Below are positions 16,532 to 27,584 of a stretch of 64,000 nt of DNA, in pieces. Position 1 is the first letter of the stretch. The number at the start of each line of letters is the position of its first letter. A program made the position numbers and the translations under genes. Source of the DNA: Sandaracinaceae bacterium (GTDB taxonomy: Bacteria; Myxococcota_A; Polyangia; Polyangiales; Houyiibacteriaceae). Where the stretch lies: positions 1 to 64,000 of the forward strand of contig JACKEJ010000012.1 in NCBI GenBank assembly GCA_020633055.1, given 5' to 3'. Below the pieces are notes generated by a model. That model searched no databases, was not told the DNA's origin, and saw only the letters and a list, made by a program, of their open reading frames with translations.

Positions 16532-17976
16532 CAGTCCACCCGGTAGTAGTGAAAGATGCCGAGGCCCGGCATGGAGCCGCCGTTGGGCGGGGGAGGGGTC
16601 CAGCGGTCGTGGAAGTTCATGACGGTGTTCAGTCTGACCCGCGCGCGGCCCGAGCTACCGGTGACGCGGATGGTGAGGATGCGTGCCGCGGTGACGAACG
16701 AGCGGTCGAGGTCCGCGCGCGCGGTCTGGGGGATGGTCACGGGCGTGAAGAGCAGCGGGTTGTCCTCGCCGAGGAAGCCACGCAGCATGGGGTAGAGGTC
16801 ACGCGAACCGCCGCGCCCCTCGAGGAAGTTGAGGAAGTCGCTGGAGCGCGTGAAGAAGGGCACCTGGATGATGCTGCGCGCCGTGTTCGTCAGCTGGATG
16901 AACTTGGCGGCTTCGCCCGGGTCCGTACACAGCGTCTGCTGCGGGATGATCGAGCACACGCGCGCGAGCAGCACCTCGGGAGGCGCCTCGTTCGGGTTCA
17001 CGGAGCCGCTGCCGTAGATGGTCACCGCGCGCGCCTCGGGGTCGTCCTGCCGTGGCTCGATGAACGTGGCCCAGAAGTCGTCGCCCACGCCGCGCAGCAA
17101 GCGGAGCTCCTCGAGCGAGTCGAAGGGTGCGTTCTTGGGGTCGTAGGGGTCGTCGAAGCGCCGGTAGGGGTTGTCCTCGCTCCCCTGGTTGTCGACGGTG
17201 CCGGCGCCCGGGTCGAACGTGGTCTGGTCGGTGTCGCCGTCCCACCAGTCGATCATCCCGGACACGATGTCCTGACGCGACGAGAACTGACCGTCCGCGT
17301 CCTGGCGGCCGAAGAGCGGGTCGAAGGGGCTCGGCTGCTGGTAGCCGCCCACCATCGCGAACACCTGCATGGCCACGCTGCGGCGCGCGTCGTCGCCGGT
17401 CAGGTTCAGCGGCTGGTTGACGTTGATCTTGGAGTTCTCGGCCAGCGCGACGATCTCGCAGCGCCCCGGGGTGCCGTCGAGGCCCTGCGTGGTGCCGAAG
17501 TCGAACGGCACCTCGGCGGGCTCGCCGTCCGCCTCGGCCTGTTCGCGCGCCGCCTGGCCCGCGCGGTCGTTCCGACAGAAGGGGCGCAGCAGCAGGTCGG
17601 CGTAGGTCCACACGGGCAGCTGCGGCGGCGGGCGGCCGACCATCGCCTGATAGATGGGCAGCACCACCTGCCGAATGGCAGGCTCGTTCGCGACGAGCAG
17701 GCGCGTCAGGTTGAGGCCGCTCTTGGCCATGTACTCGGCGCGCAGCGAGTCGCGCTCCTGCGCAGAGGTCGCGAAGGCCGCGCCGGTGGTCTCGTGCAGG
17801 TCGGCCAGCAGCACCGACAGGATGGTGATGGCCGTGATGGCGATGATGAGCGCGATGCCCTTCTCTCGCGGGTCCCCCTGCGCGCTGCGCGGACGCGTCC
17901 GCCGCGCGTGGGCGCGCGAGTCGGCGGAGCGTGCGAGCGGGGCGAACCCGCGCGGGGTGTGGCGGCGGGCGGTCAT
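16531..17976 (-). CDS. gspK: Type II secretion system minor pseudopilin GspK
   Basis: This 481-residue protein starts at ATG 17976, which overlaps the gspJ stop (ATGA). A long basic leader ends at EKG, followed by the hydrophobic prepilin helix IALIIAITAITILSVLLADLHETTGAAF. The helix lacks Glu at +5, which is the hallmark of GspK among pseudopilins. The large globular part contains the SAM-like helix-hairpin-helix region (VNQPLNL, NPYRRFDDPYD, LEELRLLRGVGDDFW, NPNEAPPEVLLARVC) seen in GspK structures. Several Asp-rich loops (DWWDGDTDQ) could bind Ca2+. Role: tip of the pseudopilus with GspI and GspJ. Confidence 0.93.
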   Translation of the reverse strand: MTARRHTPRGFAPLARSADSRAHARRTRPRSAQGDPREKGIALIIAITAITILSVLLADLHETTGAAFATSAQERDSLRAEYMAKSGLNLTRLLVANEPAIRQVVLPIYQAMVGRPPPQLPVWTYADLLLRPFCRNDRAGQAAREQAEADGEPAEVPFDFGTTQGLDGTPGRCEIVALAENSKINVNQPLNLTGDDARRSVAMQVFAMVGGYQQPSPFDPLFGRQDADGQFSSRQDIVSGMIDWWDGDTDQTTFDPGAGTVDNQGSEDNPYRRFDDPYDPKNAPFDSLEELRLLRGVGDDFWATFIEPRQDDPEARAVTIYGSGSVNPNEAPPEVLLARVCSIIPQQTLCTDPGEAAKFIQLTNTARSIIQVPFFTRSSDFLNFLEGRGGSRDLYPMLRGFLGEDNPLLFTPVTIPQTARADLDRSFVTAARILTIRVTGSSGRARVRLNTVMNFHDRWTPPPPNGGSMPGLGIFHYYRVD

Positions 17977-18686
17977 GGGTTGTAGCTGGCGTGGTTGAGG
18001 GCCCACACCATCGGCAGCGAGGCGCGTGTGCCGTAGGTCACGGTCCGGTTGCGGTCGCGTGGGTGCGGCACCTCGAGGGTGATGCGCACCTGCGACGGTA
18101 GGCGGTTGACCTGGCCCGTGCCCTGGGTGGTGTCCCAGCTGCGCACCCACTCCTTGCTGGTGGGATCCAGGTACTCGAGGTCGAAGGAGTGGATGTCCTC
18201 CACCATGATCTCGACCTGACCCCCACGTGTGGGGTCGTCGTCGATGCGGTTCTGCTCGCGCCGCGCCAGCACCTGCCGGCGGCTGTCCTCGGGGTCGCGC
18301 GTGACGAAGTAGCTGAGCTCGTTCTGGTCGCTCTCGTGCGCGTTCCGGTACAGGCGCTGATGTGAGAAGGACGTGAAGTCGACGCGGTCGTGGCCGCTGT
18401 GGTCGTGCCCGATGAACGCGGTGTGCACCGTGAGCAGCGCCGGGCTGCTGGGGCGGTGCGTCGACACGTAGGCCATGCTCAGCTCGCGCGCCATGCGCTC
18501 GAGGGCCATCTGGATGACGTGCATACGATCCAGGTCTGCCTCGACGCGCGCCTTGCTGCGCGACGTCTGCGAGAACGCGGTCCACACCATGGTCGCGACG
18601 ATGCCCATGATCGTGATGGCGATCATCGCTTCGATGAGCGTCATGCCGCGCGACACGCGCATACCACGGAGCGTGCGCCGCCTCAT
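17973..18686 (-). CDS. gspJ: Type II secretion system minor pseudopilin GspJ
   Basis: This is a 237-residue protein. A 14-residue basic leader ends RG, and cleavage before MTLIEAMIAITIMGIVATMVW gives the class III prepilin start with Glu5. The body (DLDRMHVIQMALERMARELSMAYVS, DRVDFTSFSHQRLYRNAHESDQNELSYFV) matches GspJ. It overlaps gspI upstream and gspK downstream by ATGA junctions. GspJ forms the pseudopilus tip complex with GspI and GspK. Processing requires a GspO/PilD prepilin peptidase, which is not encoded in this window. Confidence 0.93.
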   Translation of the reverse strand: MRRRTLRGMRVSRGMTLIEAMIAITIMGIVATMVWTAFSQTSRSKARVEADLDRMHVIQMALERMARELSMAYVSTHRPSSPALLTVHTAFIGHDHSGHDRVDFTSFSHQRLYRNAHESDQNELSYFVTRDPEDSRRQVLARREQNRIDDDPTRGGQVEIMVEDIHSFDLEYLDPTSKEWVRSWDTTQGTGQVNRLPSQVRITLEVPHPRDRNRTVTYGTRASLPMVWALNHASYNP

Positions 18687-19291
18687 GGTGTCGTCGTCTC
18701 CCCGGCGTCAGGGGCCGCGGGCGGTTGCTCGCCCACCACGTACTGCACCACGTCGAAGCTGCGCTCAGTTTCGCCCTCCGTGTAGAAGACCTCCACGGTC
18801 ACGCGCCGTACCTGTTCTTCGATGTGCGGTTTGAGCACGGGGTACGCGATGCCGATGGCCATCTCGGCCAGACCCGACGTGTCCGTGCCGCCGCCGAGGA
18901 AGTCACCCATTGCGAGCGCGGGACCCTCGTCGTCGCCCATGCCGGGCAGGCCGGCGGTCGCGCCGTCCTCGCCGCCACCCATGTCGCTCGGGAGCACCAC
19001 CCGGTCGATGTGCCACTCGCAACGGAAGCCCGGCATCTCGGCCCCCTCGCAGCACTCGTCACGCCCGTGATCGTCGATGGCGGGCAGGCCCTCGTTCGCG
19101 ATCTGCTCCTCCACCTCGCCCATCTTGCAGCGCGCCAGCAGCGACGCGGTGCTGATGTTCCGTGAGCGGGCGGCGGTGCGCATGGCGCCCACCTGACTCG
19201 AGAAGATCGCCGTGAGCGACAGCGCCAGGATCGCGACGGCGACCATCACCTCGAGCAGCGTGAAACCAGCGGTGAGGGCACGCCGCGTCAT
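18683..19291 (-). CDS. gspI: Type II secretion system minor pseudopilin GspI
   Basis: This is a 202-residue protein with a very short leader (MTRRALTAG), cleaved before FTLLEVMVAVAILALSLTAIF, a textbook prepilin segment with Glu5. The mature part is longer than classical GspI (about 120 residues) because of a Gly/Asp/Met-rich insert (MGGGEDGATAGLPGMGDDEG, about 112-132), possibly a flexible loop. Cysteines around CCEGAEMPGFRCEW may form a disulfide. The gene overlaps gspH and gspJ by ATGA junctions. Confidence 0.9.
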   Translation of the reverse strand: MTRRALTAGFTLLEVMVAVAILALSLTAIFSSQVGAMRTAARSRNISTASLLARCKMGEVEEQIANEGLPAIDDHGRDECCEGAEMPGFRCEWHIDRVVLPSDMGGGEDGATAGLPGMGDDEGPALAMGDFLGGGTDTSGLAEMAIGIAYPVLKPHIEEQVRRVTVEVFYTEGETERSFDVVQYVVGEQPPAAPDAGETTTP

Positions 19292-20073
19292 CCCGGGTCC
19301 CTCACTTCCTGCGGGCCCTCGTCGGACAGCTCCTCGGGCTCGTAGGCGTAGTTGTAGATGCGCCCGCGGCCCGTCAGCGGGTGGATGACCACCGAGAACA
19401 CGCGGTCCGAGCTGTCTGCGAGGTGGATCACCGCCTGCTGCGTGCGGCCTCCGGGGAAGAAGTAGATGGACGCGCGCCCCGCTTCACGGGGCTCCTCTTC
19501 GTGCGGGGTCATGACCCGCAGGATGCGGATGTTGTCGCCCAGGGCCTGCGGCTGGTAGCGGGCGAGAGCCTCGCCGTCCTCGTTGGAGATGGGCCCGAAG
19601 GGTGAGCGCCCGAAGCTGGGCGTGAAGGTGTCCACCAGGCGCGCCTGCGCAGCCGACCACGGGTCCACGGCGGCCAGGTCTCCGTCCGTCTCGTCCAGCT
19701 CCACGCGCGTGTCGTCGTCCGTCCGCGCCAGGAACACCCGGCCGTCCGCCTCCTCGAACGACAGGCTGCCCGAGTCGATGTCGAGCACCATGCGCACTGT
19801 CCGCCCGCGTACGACGGAGCGATGGTACGCGAAGCGCGCGCCGGCCACCGTGCGGACGCACGCCGAGCGCAGCTTGGCGCGGGTCACCGAGTTGAGGGCG
19901 ATGGTCGCGCCTCCCGCCGCGAGCGCCATGATCACCACCACGATCATGACCTCGATCAGCGTCATGCCCGCTGCGCGCCCCGCGCCCCCCGCACGCCACG
20001 CGCGCGACCGCCCCCGGCACCTCGGGGAGCCGTGCGGCGGGGCTGTGTCGAGCATGCGCAGGGCGGGGGTCAT
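19288..20073 (-). CDS. gspH: Type II secretion system pseudopilin GspH
   Basis: This 261-residue protein has a long basic Arg/Pro/Gly leader (about 36 residues) before the prepilin site AAG/MTLIEVMIVVVIMALAAGGATIALN. The beta-rich C-terminal domain (TVRMVLDIDSGSLSFEEADGRVFLA, ASIYFFPGGRTQQAVIHLADSSDRVFSVVIHPLTGRGRIYNY) matches the GspH/FimT fold. Its N-terminal leader is longer than the usual 6-15 residues, so the true start may be an internal codon nearer the cleavage site. It sits 3 bases after gspG. Confidence 0.9.
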   Translation of the reverse strand: MTPALRMLDTAPPHGSPRCRGRSRAWRAGGAGRAAGMTLIEVMIVVVIMALAAGGATIALNSVTRAKLRSACVRTVAGARFAYHRSVVRGRTVRMVLDIDSGSLSFEEADGRVFLARTDDDTRVELDETDGDLAAVDPWSAAQARLVDTFTPSFGRSPFGPISNEDGEALARYQPQALGDNIRILRVMTPHEEEPREAGRASIYFFPGGRTQQAVIHLADSSDRVFSVVIHPLTGRGRIYNYAYEPEELSDEGPQEVRDPG

Positions 20074-20076
20074 GGC

Positions 20077-20523
20077 TCAGATGTCGTCTTCCGTGCCCAT
20101 GTTCCCGTCGGGCCCGGCGGAGTGCACCGTCACTTCGCTGCCGCTGCACTCGATGCTGAAGTCGTTGTCCCACGCGTCCTTGAGGCGCGTGCTGCTGCTG
20201 AGGTAGCCGCCTGCGAGGTCCTCCATGGTGGGGCAGCCCTCGCCGGGGTTTTCGATGAAGTACTGCTGCGCCGCGCTCGTGACGGTCATGGCGTCCGTGC
20301 GGGTCTGCGTGACGCGCGCGCGCTGCAGGCGCGGGATGACGGCCACGCCCACGGCGGTGGCCATGAGCGCCATGATCACGACGACGATCATGATCTCGAC
20401 CAGCGTCATGCCGCGCGTGCTGCGGGCACGGACGAGGCGCGCCAGGCGGGCCAGGCCCCGTGCACGCGGGGAGGGCGCGGGGAGGGCGGGGGTGAGGGCA
20501 ACGGGGGCGTTCGGGCGGGTCAT
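20077..20523 (-). CDS. gspG: Type II secretion system major pseudopilin GspG
   Basis: This 148-residue major pseudopilin has a leader of about 38 basic residues, a cleavage site RG/MTLVEIMIVVVIMALMATAVGVAV with Glu5, a long amphipathic helix (RARVTQTRTDAMTVTSAAQQYFIEN), and the GspG signature DAWDNDFSIEC...VHSAGPDGNMGTEDDI, where the final Asp pair binds Ca2+ in known GspG structures. The leader is longer than usual, so a more downstream start is possible. It is preceded by a GspG-like gene without a prepilin site (20570-20995). Confidence 0.93.
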   Translation of the reverse strand: MTRPNAPVALTPALPAPSPRARGLARLARLVRARSTRGMTLVEIMIVVVIMALMATAVGVAVIPRLQRARVTQTRTDAMTVTSAAQQYFIENPGEGCPTMEDLAGGYLSSSTRLKDAWDNDFSIECSGSEVTVHSAGPDGNMGTEDDI

Positions 20524-20569
20524 GTTGGTCTCGTTTCTGCGTCCGTGGACGCGGCCAGAGGGAGCGGGG

Positions 20570-20995
20570 CTACTGGATGTTGTCGTCGACGAGGAAGTCG
20601 CCGCTCGGGCCCGCGGACACCACCTCCTGGGTGTCTGGGTCGTCCGGCGCGGGGCACGTCAACAGGATGGCGTTGCCCCACGCGTCGCGGGGCTCGCCGT
20701 GCAGATAGGTCATGCGCCCGCGGGGCGGGTGCAGCATCTCGGTCATGTTGCGCGGACAGCGCCCCAGGTCGGCGCGGAAGCGTGACACTGCCCGGTGGAT
20801 CTGCCCGATGGTCGCGCGCGTGTCGCTGCGGCGCTGCCGGTTGGCGGCGGCGCGCGTGACGAGCAGCGCCAGCACCCCCAGCACCAGCAGCCCCAGCACG
20901 ACGCTCAGGCGCGAGCGCTCGAGGAAGCGACGGATGCCACGGCGGTCCTCCCAGGGGAGCCGCACCGAGCTTGCTTGTTGTCGCCTGCGAGCCAT
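20570..20995 (-). CDS. GspG-like protein lacking a prepilin cleavage site
   Basis: This is a 141-residue protein. A basic N-terminus of about 28 residues is followed by one transmembrane helix (LSVVLGLLVLGVLALLVTRAAA, about 30-52) and then a domain that clearly parallels the GspG C-terminus: helix RATIGQIHRAVSRFRADLGRCP, DAWGNAILLTC, and SAGPSGDFLVDDNI, including the Asp pair at the Ca2+ site. No Gly-Phe/Met-T-x-x-E prepilin motif is present, so it probably stays as an inner-membrane protein. It sits between gspF and gspG (12- and 46-base gaps), so it is part of the operon. Likely role: chaperone or adaptor of the assembly platform that mimics a pseudopilin head; this is inference. Confidence 0.75.
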   Translation of the reverse strand: MARRRQQASSVRLPWEDRRGIRRFLERSRLSVVLGLLVLGVLALLVTRAAANRQRRSDTRATIGQIHRAVSRFRADLGRCPRNMTEMLHPPRGRMTYLHGEPRDAWGNAILLTCPAPDDPDTQEVVSAGPSGDFLVDDNIQ

Positions 20996-21007
20996 CTACG
21001 CGCACCT

Positions 21008-22230
21008 TCACTGAACGAACTCGGAGATCTGCATGAGGGGCATGAGGATGGAGAACGCGATGCCACCCGAGCCGGCCCCCATGAACACGATGATGAGCGG
21101 CTCGAGCATCGCGGTCATCGCCTGCACCCGCACCTCGATCTGCTGGTCGTAGGCCACGGCGACGTTCTCGAGCATCTCCTCCAGCTGACCGGAGCGCTCG
21201 CCGATGGCGATCATGTGCGTGACGATCGGCGGGAACGCGCCGCTGGCCTTGAGCGGCTTCGCCAGGCCCTCGCCCTCGCGCACGCTCTCACGGGCGACGT
21301 CGATCACGGCCATCAGCTCTTGGTTGCCGAGCACGTTGCGCGTGATCTCCATGGCGCGCAGCACGGGTACGCCGCTGCGCAGCAGCGTGGCCAGGGTGCG
21401 CGCGAAGCGCGTGACCGCCACCATCACCAGCAGCTTCCCGAACAGAGGCACGCGCAGCGAGAGGTGGTCGAACTTGGCGCGTCCGGCCTCGGTGGCCAGC
21501 CAGCGGCGGAACCACACGACGCCGCCGATGATCATCCCCAGCAGCGCCCACCAGTAGTCGGTGAGCACCTTGCTCACGAAGATCATCACCTCCGTGTACC
21601 AGGGCAGCGCCTGCTCGAAGTCCTCGAAGATGCCCGTCACCTTGGGCACCACCACCGTCATCATGACCGCCATGATCCCGAGGCTCATGATCGTCATGAA
21701 CGCCGGGTAGGCCATGGCGCTTCCCACCTTCCCCTTGAGCTTGGCCTGGTTCTCCAGGAAGTCGGCCAGGCGCGCCAAGACCACCTCGAGCGTGCCCGAC
21801 GCCTCGCCCGCCGCCACCATGTTCACGAACAGGTTGGGGAAGACCTTCGGGTGCGCCTTGAGGGCGTCGGCGAACGCCTCACCTTCGTTGACGCGGTTGC
21901 GTGCCTCCGTGAAGGCCGCCTTCAGCTCGGGGTGCTCGACCTGATCGATGAGCGCGGTCAGGCCCTCGACGAGCGGGATGCCGCTGCGCAGCAGGATGGC
22001 CAGCTGCCGCGTCGCCACGGCGACCTCCATGGTGCCGAGTCGATTGAAGTACTTCTTGAAGTCCACCTCGCGCGCGGCGCGCTTGGCGGCGTCGGCCTTC
22101 TCGAGCACCTCGGTGGCGAGGATGCCCTCTTTGCGCAAGAGGGCCCGCACGGCCTTGGCGTTGTCCGCGTCACGCACGCCCTTGACGTTCTTGCCCTTGG
22201 CGTCGATGCCTCTGTACGCATAGACGGCCA

Positions 22231-22231
<1 letters not shown>
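21008..22231 (-). CDS. gspF: Type II secretion system inner-membrane protein GspF
   Basis: This 407-residue protein is the polytopic core of the assembly platform. It starts with GTG (22231), which shares one base with the gspE stop. It has the usual tandem helical cytoplasmic GspF domains (first about 60-190, second about 265-390), each with the motif of the type FPNLFVNMVAAGEASGTLEVVL and FPPIVTHMIAIGERSGQLEEML. Three transmembrane helices are visible (about 165-195, 215-240, 370-400, the last ending in IAFSILMPLMQ). GspF contacts GspE and GspL, and is thought to extract pseudopilins from the membrane. Confidence 0.95.
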
Positions 22232-24012
<1,781 letters not shown>

Positions 24013-24019
24013 GAGCCCG

Positions 24020-26572
24020 TCACTCCTCCCCCGCACCGTCAACAACGGGTGCGGCGGTCGGAGCGCTGCCGCCATCGTCCGCGTCGCCGCTGTCGGGTTC
24101 GATCAGCATCACGTCCTCCCCACCCGCGGCGTCGCGGATGAAGATGCCGACGGGGGCGCGGGGCACGTGCTCCGGAGGCGGCTCCGCCTCGGCGGCCTCG
24201 GCCAGGACGCGCGCCGCCTCGAGCTCGCGCAGGTTCTGCATCATCTCGGCGATGAGGCCGCGCGTGCGCGAGTAGTCGATGGGCGGCTCGTAGTCGTCGC
24301 CTCCGAACACGAAGTAGCGGTCCAGGAACTCCTGGCGCTCGCGCATCTTGCGCTCGAAGATGGCGCGCAGGTCGGCCGGGTCGCGGATGATGTAGGGCGT
24401 CAGGAACAGCAGGAGGTTGGTCTTCTGCGTCTGGCTGGTGGTGCGCCGGAACAGCGCGCCGATGAGCGGGATGTCGCCGAGGACGGGCACCTTGGTCTCG
24501 CTCGTGTTGACCGAGTCGCGGATCAGCCCACCGATGACGACGGTCTGCTGGTCGCGGGCCATGACCTCGGTCTTGGCTGTGCGCCGGTTGATGCTCACGA
24601 CCTGCAGGGCGCCCTCGGTGGCGCCGCGCTCCGAGATCTCCTCCTCGATCTCCATGCGGATCTGGTTGCTCTGGTTGATGTGCGGCGTGATGCGGATGGT
24701 GGTGCCCACGTCTTGGCGTGGAGCCGAGCCGAAACCGCCGCTGCTACCGGCCAGTCCTGCCAGACCCGCGAGCCCGCCGAGCGCACTGGTCGTGCCCGTC
24801 GTGCCCCCAGCGAGACCGCCGAGGCCGCTGAGGCTCGAGAGCGCGCTGGACGGGATACCCGAGGTCTGCAGGGGGATGTTCTGACCCACGCTGATCTCGG
24901 CCTCGACGTTGTCCATCGCGATGATGTGCGGTGTGGAGAGCACGTTCGCGTCGCCCGAAGATGCCAGAGCGGTCACCAGCACGCCGAAGCCGGGGACGCT
25001 CAAGCCCACGCCCGGCACTTCGATGTTCTGGCCGCGTATGCCGAGCGCGACACCCGTCAGCATGTCCTGCGAGATCCCGGGCACGGCCGTCCGTGCCGCG
25101 TCGAAGCCGAGCAGCGTCAGGTCACCGTTGCTGGGGAAGTCAGGCACGCCGCCGTGAAACGTGAAGCCCAGCGTGTTGGAGCGACTCACAGAGAGCTCCA
25201 TGATGACGGCCTCGATGAACACCTGCCGACGAGGCGCATCGAGCCGGTCGATGACCGTCCGCAGCGCCGCATAGTCGTGCAGCGACGACGTGATCACGAG
25301 CGCGTTGGAGGGCTCGTACGAAGTGACACGGATGGCCCCCTCGAAGAGGTCGGGGGTGGCCCCCGCGGCCCCGGCAGCCCCTGCGCGGCCACCCGGCCCC
25401 GGCGTCGCAGGCGTCGAGGTCACGCCGCCGATCAGCTCTTGCAGCGCGCCCGCGATCTCGGCGGCGTCGCCGTTCTGCACGTAGTGAACGTGAATACGGC
25501 CTTCGCCCTCGAGCGGGATGTCCAGCTGCCGGATCATCTCGAGCACGCGCAGGTAGGCGCGCTCGGTCGCGATGATGATCAGCGAGTTCGTGCGCTCGTC
25601 CGCGATGATGTTCGTGATGCTGCTGCTCTCGCTGCGTCCTCCGGCTTCACCCACGGTGGCCGTCGCGCCGCCAGCGGCCGCTGCGCCATCCGGCGTGGCC
25701 GGCTGCGGCGCCCGAGCGCGACGGCGGGGCTGTGGCGTCGCTTGGGCAGCCGCCCCCCCAGAGCCGTCGGCGGGGGGGAAGATCTCGATCAGGCGCGCCG
25801 CGAGGTCCGCCGCCGTCGCGTAGTGGATGGGCTCGATCCAGATTTGTTCGCCCGTGCGCTCGACGTCGATGGCCTCGATCAGCCGCAGCATGCGGCGGAT
25901 CTGCGTCCCCGTGTCGGTGATGATGACGGTGTTCGTCGGCGCGTACGCGATGACGCTGCCGTCGCTCGACTTGAAGCGGCCCAGCAGGTTGGCCACGTCC
26001 TCGGCCGAGACGTTGTCGAGGCGCTGCAGGCGCGTCATGTAGCGGTCCTGTGCGGGAATGGCGCCGCTGTCGGACATGCCGAGTGGCTGTGTCTCGATGC
26101 CCCCGGTCTCCATGATCTTGAGGTAGCGGCCGGCCGGCACCACCGTCAGGCCGTTGACCTCGAGGATGCTCAAGAACGCGTTGTACGCCTCGGCCGCGGT
26201 CACCTTGGTGGGCGCGTACACCGTCGCCTTGATCGCGCGCACCTTGCCCGGGAGGATGAAGCGCTTGCCCGTCATGTTGGAGATCAGGCGCACCAGGTCG
26301 GGCAGGTCGGCCTCCTCCAGGTTGAACGTGACGCGCGCGCGCGGCGACATCGGGCGGAAGTCCACGCCGCTGTCGAACTCGGTCACGCCCTCGGCCCCCG
26401 AGGTGCCGTTCGCGGCAGGGTTGGGCGGGCGCGTGCGCACGCTGGGTTGAGCGCGGCGGATGCGCGCGCGGGCGCCCGTGGGCGGGGCCTCCTGAGCGTC
26501 GACGTAGCTCAGCCCCGCGAGCATGACGGACGCGGAGAAACACAGAAGGGGGAGCGCGGTGGTGAGCTTCAT
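24020..26572 (-). CDS. gspD: Type II secretion system secretin GspD
   Basis: This is an 850-residue outer-membrane secretin. The ATG at 26572 overlaps the gspC stop (ATGA) and gives a clear signal peptide (KLTTALPLLCFSASVMLAGLSYVDAQ). Domains follow the canonical order: N0 (VTFNLEEADLPDLVRLISNMTGKRFIL), N1 to N3 with Ala/Gly/Pro linkers, and the secretin C-domain with VPGVGLSVPGFGVLVTALASSGDANVLSTPHIIAMDNVEAEI and VPVLGDIPLIGALFRR. The gate region carries a Gly/Ala/Leu-rich repeat (SLSGLGGLAGGTTGTTSALG). The last 120 residues form an extended tail with acidic and Ala-rich stretches and no clear pilotin motif. It forms the exit channel for folded proteins. Confidence 0.96.
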   Translation of the reverse strand: MKLTTALPLLCFSASVMLAGLSYVDAQEAPPTGARARIRRAQPSVRTRPPNPAANGTSGAEGVTEFDSGVDFRPMSPRARVTFNLEEADLPDLVRLISNMTGKRFILPGKVRAIKATVYAPTKVTAAEAYNAFLSILEVNGLTVVPAGRYLKIMETGGIETQPLGMSDSGAIPAQDRYMTRLQRLDNVSAEDVANLLGRFKSSDGSVIAYAPTNTVIITDTGTQIRRMLRLIEAIDVERTGEQIWIEPIHYATAADLAARLIEIFPPADGSGGAAAQATPQPRRRARAPQPATPDGAAAAGGATATVGEAGGRSESSSITNIIADERTNSLIIIATERAYLRVLEMIRQLDIPLEGEGRIHVHYVQNGDAAEIAGALQELIGGVTSTPATPGPGGRAGAAGAAGATPDLFEGAIRVTSYEPSNALVITSSLHDYAALRTVIDRLDAPRRQVFIEAVIMELSVSRSNTLGFTFHGGVPDFPSNGDLTLLGFDAARTAVPGISQDMLTGVALGIRGQNIEVPGVGLSVPGFGVLVTALASSGDANVLSTPHIIAMDNVEAEISVGQNIPLQTSGIPSSALSSLSGLGGLAGGTTGTTSALGGLAGLAGLAGSSGGFGSAPRQDVGTTIRITPHINQSNQIRMEIEEEISERGATEGALQVVSINRRTAKTEVMARDQQTVVIGGLIRDSVNTSETKVPVLGDIPLIGALFRRTTSQTQKTNLLLFLTPYIIRDPADLRAIFERKMRERQEFLDRYFVFGGDDYEPPIDYSRTRGLIAEMMQNLRELEAARVLAEAAEAEPPPEHVPRAPVGIFIRDAAGGEDVMLIEPDSGDADDGGSAPTAAPVVDGAGEE

Positions 26573-27564
26573 TGAACGCTGTAGTCGATGGTGAGCGGCT
26601 GTCCGCGGCGGACGACCGAGAGGGAGAGGGAGTCGGCGCCGGACAGGCGCGTGTAGGCCTCGAGCGCAGTGTCGGGGCTGGTGAGGTCGAAGCCGTTCAT
26701 GGTGCGGACCATGTCGCCGTTCTGGATGCCCAGACGGCCCAGCACGCTGTTCCGGCGGATGCCGTACATCTTCACGCCCACCACGCGGCCGTTCTCCTCG
26801 TGGGGGATGACGCGGGCGGTGCGCATGATCTCTTCTTGGTTGCGCATGACCTCCTCGAGGAAGCTGCGCTGGACGGTGAAGTTGCGGTCGCTCTGGCGCG
26901 TGATGCCCGACTCCATGTCCTCGTTGGAGATTCCGTCGCCACTCTCGGCGGTGGTGGCGGGCGTGGCGGTCGGGGTCGGGGTGGCCTCGGCGACCGCGGG
27001 GGCGGCCGCCCCGGGGGCGCCGCTGGTCTCGGGCTCGAACATGGCCATGTAGCAGCGCTGCGTGCCCGAGATCATGAACACGTGGTGGCGGTCGATGTAC
27101 TCGATGGTCTTGCCATCCACGGTGCTGCCCACGCGGTACAGGCGCGACGCGCCGTTGAGCGTGATGGCCACGAGGGAGTGCGCCTGCGAGGCGGTCACGA
27201 TGGCCGCCGTGAGCACGGCCTGACCGACGCACGCAGGCACGTCGCAGGGGTGGTCGACACAGTCGCTGGGCCCGGCAATGGCCTCTTCTGGGACGCCGGC
27301 GTCTTCCTCGACCACGGGCGGCGGAGGACCCTGCAGCATCAGCTTGACCTTGTCGTGGTCGACATCGACCCGCCGGTTGGTGGCGACGGCGTCAGCGCCA
27401 GGGGTGGTCAGCCGCTCGTGCTCGTCCCCCCCCACCACGGGTGCGCGGTCGATCAGCGCCGCCCCCATCAGGTTGGTGGCGCCCTGCGCCAAGAACAGGG
27501 CGCACATCCCCAGCGTGGAGAGGAGAATCACGGCGGCGACGCGCTGCTGTCGAGGGGTACCCAT
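26569..27564 (-). CDS. gspC: Type II secretion system protein GspC
   Basis: This is a 331-residue protein. A cytoplasmic N-terminus is followed by one transmembrane helix (VAAVILLSTLGMCALFLAQGATNL), a linker with Cys/Pro motifs (SDCVDHPCDVPACVG), the homology-region (HR) domain (LVAITLNGASRLYRVGSTVDGKTIEYIDRHHVFM), a Thr/Ala/Pro linker, and a C-terminal PDZ domain (NSVLGRLGIQNGDMVRTMNGFDLTSPDTALEAYTRL). GspC links the secretin to the inner-membrane platform and helps choose cargo. It is the first gene of the operon: the sigma-54 promoter at 27585-27601 lies immediately upstream and would leave a very short leader. Confidence 0.92.
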   Translation of the reverse strand: MGTPRQQRVAAVILLSTLGMCALFLAQGATNLMGAALIDRAPVVGGDEHERLTTPGADAVATNRRVDVDHDKVKLMLQGPPPPVVEEDAGVPEEAIAGPSDCVDHPCDVPACVGQAVLTAAIVTASQAHSLVAITLNGASRLYRVGSTVDGKTIEYIDRHHVFMISGTQRCYMAMFEPETSGAPGAAAPAVAEATPTPTATPATTAESGDGISNEDMESGITRQSDRNFTVQRSFLEEVMRNQEEIMRTARVIPHEENGRVVGVKMYGIRRNSVLGRLGIQNGDMVRTMNGFDLTSPDTALEAYTRLSGADSLSLSVVRRGQPLTIDYSVQ

Positions 27565-27584
27565 ACGAACTCATTCCCGTGCAA

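Noticed and set aside
26573..27232. Upstream extension of the gspD frame
   Set aside because: The true start is ATG 26572 with a signal peptide and an ATGA overlap with gspC; the extension lies antisense-like over gspC in another frame.
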